Below, piece by piece: positions 9,479 to 12,305 of a stretch of 12,305 nt of DNA; the stretch's first letter is position 1; every line of letters starts with the position of its first letter. The stretch is from assembly GCA_027325115.1 (NCBI GenBank), contig DAHWFG010000301.1:1-12305 (forward strand), read 5' to 3'. A program made the translations under genes and the position numbers. The stretch comes from JAKBCQ01 sp021807585 (lineage in GTDB: Bacteria; Planctomycetota; Planctomycetia; Isosphaerales; Isosphaeraceae). Below the pieces are notes generated by a model. The model was given only the letters and a program-made list of their open reading frames with translations, was not told where the DNA came from and made no database searches.

Positions 9479-10423
9479 TTATATCTGATAATCATACTCG
9501 GGCGGTCGCGAGCCGCCGCGGTAGCGGAGGCCGGGGTTTTCGATCACGACCGTGGTGTCGGAGGGGATCGACCTCGTGACCCACGCCGACGAGCCCACGA
9601 CCGAACGACGACCGATGATCGTATCGCCCCCAAGAATCGTCGCGTTGGCGTAGATGACGACCTGATCCTCGATCGTCGGGTGCCGTTTCACGCCCCGAAG
9701 GATCTCCCCCGTTTGTTCGTCGCGGGGAAAACTCAGCGCGCCGAGCGTAACGCCTTGGTAAACCTTCACATCCTCACCAATAACTGTCGTTTCGCCGATC
9801 ACGACCCCCGTGCCGTGATCGATGAAAAAACGCCTGCCGATCGTCGCTCCGGGATGAATGTCGATCCCCGTTTTCGAATGCGCGTATTCGGTCATCATCC
9901 GCGGGATCAGCGGAATCCCCAGGCGATGCAGCCGATTGGCGATACGAAAAACCGCCATCGCCGAGACGCCCGGATAGCAAAAGATGATCTCTTCTAGATT
10001 CTTTGCCGCGGGATCGCCGTCGAACGCCGCCTGCACGTCCTCGGCGAGCGTGTGCCGAAGCGAAGGAATCGATTCGAGCAACTCGAGCGCGAACTCGCGG
10101 GCTTTGGCCTCGTGATTGTGATTCGCATGTTCAATATCAGATCCGTGAGCGAACGCCCGAGCGATCTGCACGCCGAGCCGGTCGTGCAAACTCTCGATCA
10201 GATCCCCCACATGATACATCACGTTCGCGAGATGAAGGTTCTGACGTCGACCGTAACCAGGAAAGATCAACTCGCGGAGATCGGCGAGGATCTCGACGAT
10301 CTCGCGATAACTCGGCAGCGGTGAATGCCCCAGATGATGAATTCCGCGGCATTCCTCGTACGTTTCAACGATCCTTTCGGTCAACGCCGGGAGCGACTTC
10401 TTATCGCCGAGATGAATGGACAT
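9479..10423 (-). CDS. epsC: Serine O-acetyltransferase, EpsC type
   Basis: A 314-residue enzyme that transfers acetyl from acetyl-CoA to L-serine, giving O-acetylserine for cysteine synthesis in the cytoplasm. The N-terminal helical domain (SLPALTERIVETYEE, then YHVGDLIESLHDRL) matches the long EpsC form. From about 180 a left-handed beta-helix follows: HSKTGIDIHPGATIGRRF, IDHGTGVVIGET and VYQGVTLGA. Asp188 and His203 correspond to the catalytic Asp/His of E. coli CysE. VGSSAWVTRSIP (276-287) ends the helix. The ATG at 10423 has GGAG 9 bases upstream and gives the usual family start; an in-frame ATG at 10489 would add 22 residues without a ribosome site. No cysK or other sulfur gene is adjacent. 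It lies 186 bases downstream of the response regulator gene on the same strand, so co-transcription is possible but not shown. Confidence 0.95.
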   Translation of the reverse strand: MSIHLGDKKSLPALTERIVETYEECRGIHHLGHSPLPSYREIVEILADLRELIFPGYGRRQNLHLANVMYHVGDLIESLHDRLGVQIARAFAHGSDIEHANHNHEAKAREFALELLESIPSLRHTLAEDVQAAFDGDPAAKNLEEIIFCYPGVSAMAVFRIANRLHRLGIPLIPRMMTEYAHSKTGIDIHPGATIGRRFFIDHGTGVVIGETTVIGEDVKVYQGVTLGALSFPRDEQTGEILRGVKRHPTIEDQVVIYANATILGGDTIIGRRSVVGSSAWVTRSIPSDTTVVIENPGLRYRGGSRPPEYDYQI

Positions 10424-10609
10424 CGCCCGCCGCTCCGCCGACAACAAAAGGAATCGCCTGGAAACAAGATCGCCGTCGTTAATCATCACGGCGTTATATT
10501 CGCACGAGACAGACGTTTGGACCGAAGGGGTCGACTCGCCGAAACATCGCGCTTTCTTGATCGATCACGCCCCTGATCAATGCGAGCGATCACGCGCGAT
10601 CGGTTTGCG

Positions 10610-10993
10610 TCATTCCGTCGCTCCGCCGCCGAGGATCTGATCGACCGATCGGAGGAGTTTCTCCATCGCGAACGGTTTGCGAATGTAATCTTTAACGCCG
10701 AGCATCTCGGCATAGGCGCGATGCCTGCTCCCCTCGTTCCCCGTGATCATGATCGTGGGGATCAGGCCGCCGGGCCTTGTTTTCAGCTTTTCGAGCACGA
10801 GAAAGCCGCTTTTCTTGGGCATCATCATATCAAGGATGAGCAGATCCGGGTTTTCTCGTTCGGCGATCGTCAGTCCCGAATTGCCGTCGCGCGCCACCAT
10901 GATGCGATAGCCTCGATCTTCGAGCAGCGTGCGCATGGTTTCGACGATTTCGTTGTCGTCGTCGACGAGTAGGATGGTTTTAAGGGGGGGCAT
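10610..10993 (-). CDS. Single-domain response regulator (CheY-like receiver)
   Basis: A 127-residue stand-alone receiver domain. The acidic pocket is Asp11-Asp13 in ILLVDDDNE, the phosphoacceptor is Asp55 in LLILDMMMPKKSG, the switch Thr is Thr84 in IMITG, and the invariant Lys is Lys106 in YIRKPF. There is no output domain, so it should act by protein-protein contact, as CheY or Spo0F-like relays do. No histidine kinase is nearby, making it an orphan; the partner is unknown. The ATG at 10991-10993 has a strong AGGAG 7 bases upstream (11001-11005) and fits the family start exactly. A plausible sigma-70-type promoter lies at 11042-11070. Its stop is 186 bases before epsC; a weak TTGATC/GATCAA inverted repeat (10557-10580) without a U-tract lies between, so I cannot call a terminator. 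Confidence 0.93.
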   Translation of the reverse strand: MPPLKTILLVDDDNEIVETMRTLLEDRGYRIMVARDGNSGLTIAERENPDLLILDMMMPKKSGFLVLEKLKTRPGGLIPTIMITGNEGSRHRAYAEMLGVKDYIRKPFAMEKLLRSVDQILGGGATE

Positions 10994-11041
10994 CGGCGGG
11001 CTCCTTTCAACACGGCGGGGCGATTCGGAATGAAAGAATCG

Positions 11042-11070
11042 ATCATAAGTCGCGACCCGATGGGGTACAA
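11042..11070 (-). promoter_or_regulatory. Possible sigma-70-like promoter of the response regulator gene
   Basis: On the minus strand TTGTAC (11065-11070) and TATGAT (11042-11047) are separated by exactly 17 bases. The -10 matches consensus at five of six positions and the -35 at three. A start near 11035 would give a leader of about 40 bases before the strong ribosome site. Confidence 0.35.
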
Positions 11071-11267
11071 GCCCGCGGATTCGTTCTTGGCGTTCCGCGA
11101 CCCCACACGGTCATCGCGATCCTGCGGTTTTCGGCGATATCGTCGCCCCGCGAAGGCCGCCCGGATTATTCACAAGCCGTCGAACCTCGATTCGCGGTAA
11201 CGATCCCGAAGCGTGAGTCTTTGACTTGCCGACCGCGACGAGAATTCGTGTTCGCTACCCCCTTTAT

Positions 11268-11296
11268 TTTCCATCCTACGCTTGGCATAATATAAT
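11268..11296 (+). promoter_or_regulatory. Possible sigma-70-like promoter, long leader to the lipoprotein gene
   Basis: TTTCCA (11268-11273) and a perfect TATAAT (11291-11296) are 17 bases apart. If used, transcription would start near 11303 and leave about 270 bases before the lipoprotein ATG. The AT-rich setting makes chance hexamers more likely. Confidence 0.3.
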
Positions 11297-11576
11297 TTTA
11301 TCGTGAGCCGAGCGTTGATCAAGCGATTGACGCTAATACTTCTGTAACGCATCCGCCGCGGTCCAAACGGTTTTGCCGTCGCCGGCGATGCGGCTGCATC
11401 GATTCAAGCACGCTTTGTTGCGCGTCACGACGTTCACAAGCGGGACGAAGATGTTTGAATTCAAGAGACACAACGATCTCATCATTCCTTTGATTGAGAA
11501 ACCTCGGCGGCTTATCGGCGAGTAACGTCGCATCGACCCCTTTCGTTCCACGACACTTTGAGAGGACGGCGTCGCA

Positions 11577-12305
11577 ATGAACTGGAAATCAACCTGCCGG
11601 ATCGCGGCGGCTTCGGTCTTCTTGGCGTTTTCCGGCATCGGCTGTGGCGGCGGAGGAACGCCCAATCCCGATTCGGATCCACAAGCCGCGACGGGCGATC
11701 CTGCGGCGAGCGAGGCGTCGGGGGGCGGTGAATCCGCGTCCGCGACCGCCGAAGCCGCCCCGGCGGCGACGGAAGCCGCTCCCGCGACCGCCCAAGCCGC
11801 TCCCGCGACGGCGAAATCCGAGGAGAGCTCGGCTCAGGCCGCACCCGCCGAGACGCCGGCGGGTGGAGGGCAAGCGCAGTCTCAGGCGTCCGCTTCCGGG
11901 GGCGCGGCGGGAGGTATGCCTCAAGGTTATCCGGGAATGTCTGGCGGGGCGCCCAAAGCCGCGGGAGCGCCGGGAGGACAACAAATCGCCGCGGGGGGTG
12001 GGACGCCCGCATCGCCGGGAGGAGCTCCCGCGGGAATGCCCAATACCGGCGGAATGCCCCAGGGAATGCAAGGGTATCCCGGGATGGGAGGACAAGGGAC
12101 GCCAAGTTCGACCGGCGGACCCGGTCAAGCTACTCCAAGCTCCCCCGGCGGAATGCAAGGTTATCCGGGAATGGCGGGCCAAGGCACGCCACGCTCAACC
12201 GGAGGTCCCGGCCAAGGCACGCCTAGCTCCCCCGGTGGCGGCGGCGCCCCCGCAGGTATGCCGACCGGCGGCGGAATGCCGCAAGGGATGCAAGGTTATC
12301 CGGGA
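11577..12305 (+). CDS. Gly/Pro/Met-rich repetitive probable lipoprotein, 3' end outside the window
   Basis: The frame opens at an ATG at 11577 with GAGAGGA about 10 bases upstream and runs 243 codons without a stop to the window end. The first 23 residues (MNWKSTCRIAAASVFLAFSG then IGC) form a signal peptide with a probable lipidation Cys23. The -3 position is Gly rather than Leu, so the lipobox is non-canonical and SPI-type export is the alternative. Residues 59-80 are an Ala/Pro/Thr heptad-like repeat (EAAPAAT, EAAPATA, QAAPATA). Residues 108-243 are Gly/Pro/Met/Gln-rich, with two 29-residue near-identical units (164-192 and 193-221; 26 of 29 equal) beginning MQGYPGM, and a third beginning at 238. 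Such a sequence should be disordered and surface-exposed, a spacer or stalk. Any folded domain would lie beyond the window. No family is recognised. Confidence 0.75.
   Translation, partial: MNWKSTCRIAAASVFLAFSGIGCGGGGTPNPDSDPQAATGDPAASEASGGGESASATAEAAPAATEAAPATAQAAPATAKSEESSAQAAPAETPAGGGQAQSQASASGGAAGGMPQGYPGMSGGAPKAAGAPGGQQIAAGGGTPASPGGAPAGMPNTGGMPQGMQGYPGMGGQGTPSSTGGPGQATPSSPGGMQGYPGMAGQGTPRSTGGPGQGTPSSPGGGGAPAGMPTGGGMPQGMQGYPG
11751..11816 (+). repeat. Ala/Pro/Thr 7-residue coding repeat
   Basis: Three successive copies of (E/Q)AAPA-T with a 7-codon period lie just after the lipoprotein signal region. The last two are nearly identical at DNA level (GCCGCTCCCGCGAC in both). This is a low-complexity linker repeat within the lipoprotein gene. 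Confidence 0.55.
12066..12305 (+). repeat. 87-base tandem coding repeat (29-residue MQGYPGM units)
   Basis: Unit 1 covers 12066-12152 and unit 2 covers 12153-12239. They differ at only three residues (Gly171/Ala200, Ser177/Arg206, Ala185/Gly214). After a 17-residue spacer, a further unit begins at 12288 and is cut by the window edge. Many codons differ synonymously (for example GGG-TAT-CCC versus GGT-TAT-CCG), so the duplication is not very recent or has been maintained at protein level. Confidence 0.75.

Larger units (their letters stand above)
10994..11576. other. Intergenic region with no convincing gene
   Basis: 583 bases between the response regulator (-) and the repeat-rich lipoprotein (+). 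It holds the likely response-regulator promoter at 11042-11070, a candidate plus-strand promoter at 11268-11296, and a locally AT-rich patch at 11284-11301. A 45-codon frame on the plus strand (11388-11525) and an overlapping minus-strand frame ending at 11333 are both open, but neither has a ribosome site or a recognised family. No tRNA or riboswitch fold was recognised. Confidence 0.45.

Noticed and set aside
10424..10489. Longer N-terminus for EpsC starting MMIND
   Set aside because: No ribosome site precedes it, and the family normally begins near the MSIHLG start.
10557..10580. TTGATC...GATCAA inverted repeat between the response regulator and epsC
   Set aside because: It is a short stem without a U-tract, and GATC-rich repeats are expected given the CGATCG bias.
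11512..12182. Two Arg/Pro/Ser-rich minus-strand frames of 197 codons
   Set aside because: They are complements of the Gly/Pro repeat coding sequence on the plus strand, which has a signal peptide and a ribosome site.

Overview
The window looks like a piece of a planctomycete chromosome (roughly 60% GC, judged by eye). The evidence is the combination of a type III glutamine synthetase, a DUF1569/DinB-like protein, an Rpn-type nuclease tail, a lipoprotein with a Cys-rich YHS/TRASH-like end, a large exported alpha/beta-hydrolase-like protein and an EpsC-type serine acetyltransferase. This is an inference from gene content; no rRNA, tRNA or single-copy marker is present to fix the taxon. A striking base-level trait is the very frequent palindrome CGATCG (about 42 copies by hand count).

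Layout. Positions 1-309 (+) hold the 3' end of an Rpn/PD-(D/E)XK-type gene that starts outside the window. 542-1033 (+) is a DUF1569 protein. It converges on a type III glutamine synthetase at 1227-3422 (-), and a long hairpin at 1136-1178 sits between them. Upstream of glnN, on the same strand, lies a small lipoprotein with a C-terminal CxxxxH...CCxxC module (3737-4288). A good intrinsic terminator follows it, so glnN is probably transcribed separately. A 413-base divergent gap leads to a plus-strand block: an exported 788-residue alpha/beta-hydrolase-fold protein (4702-7068), a cytoplasmic GH13 alpha-amylase-family enzyme (7150-8613), and a SAM-dependent methyltransferase (8610-9401) whose ATG overlaps the amylase stop codon.

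A 77-base island of about 17% GC separates the methyltransferase from the convergent serine O-acetyltransferase epsC (9479-10423, -). Upstream of epsC is a single-domain CheY-like response regulator (10610-10993, -). After 583 bases with no convincing gene, the window ends inside a Gly/Pro/Met-rich repetitive probable lipoprotein (11577 to the edge, +).

How the genes fit together. glnN assimilates ammonium and epsC starts cysteine synthesis, so both belong to amino-acid metabolism, but nothing shows that they are linked. The only firm co-expression signal is the 4-base ATGA overlap between the GH13 enzyme and the methyltransferase. I see no CRISPR array, phage, transposon, toxin-antitoxin or biosynthetic cluster. 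The most interesting items are the apparently degenerate catalytic triad of the exported hydrolase-like protein, the GH13-methyltransferase coupling, the CGATCG enrichment and the Met/Gly repeat lipoprotein. I do not see strong evidence for a wholly new multi-gene system.
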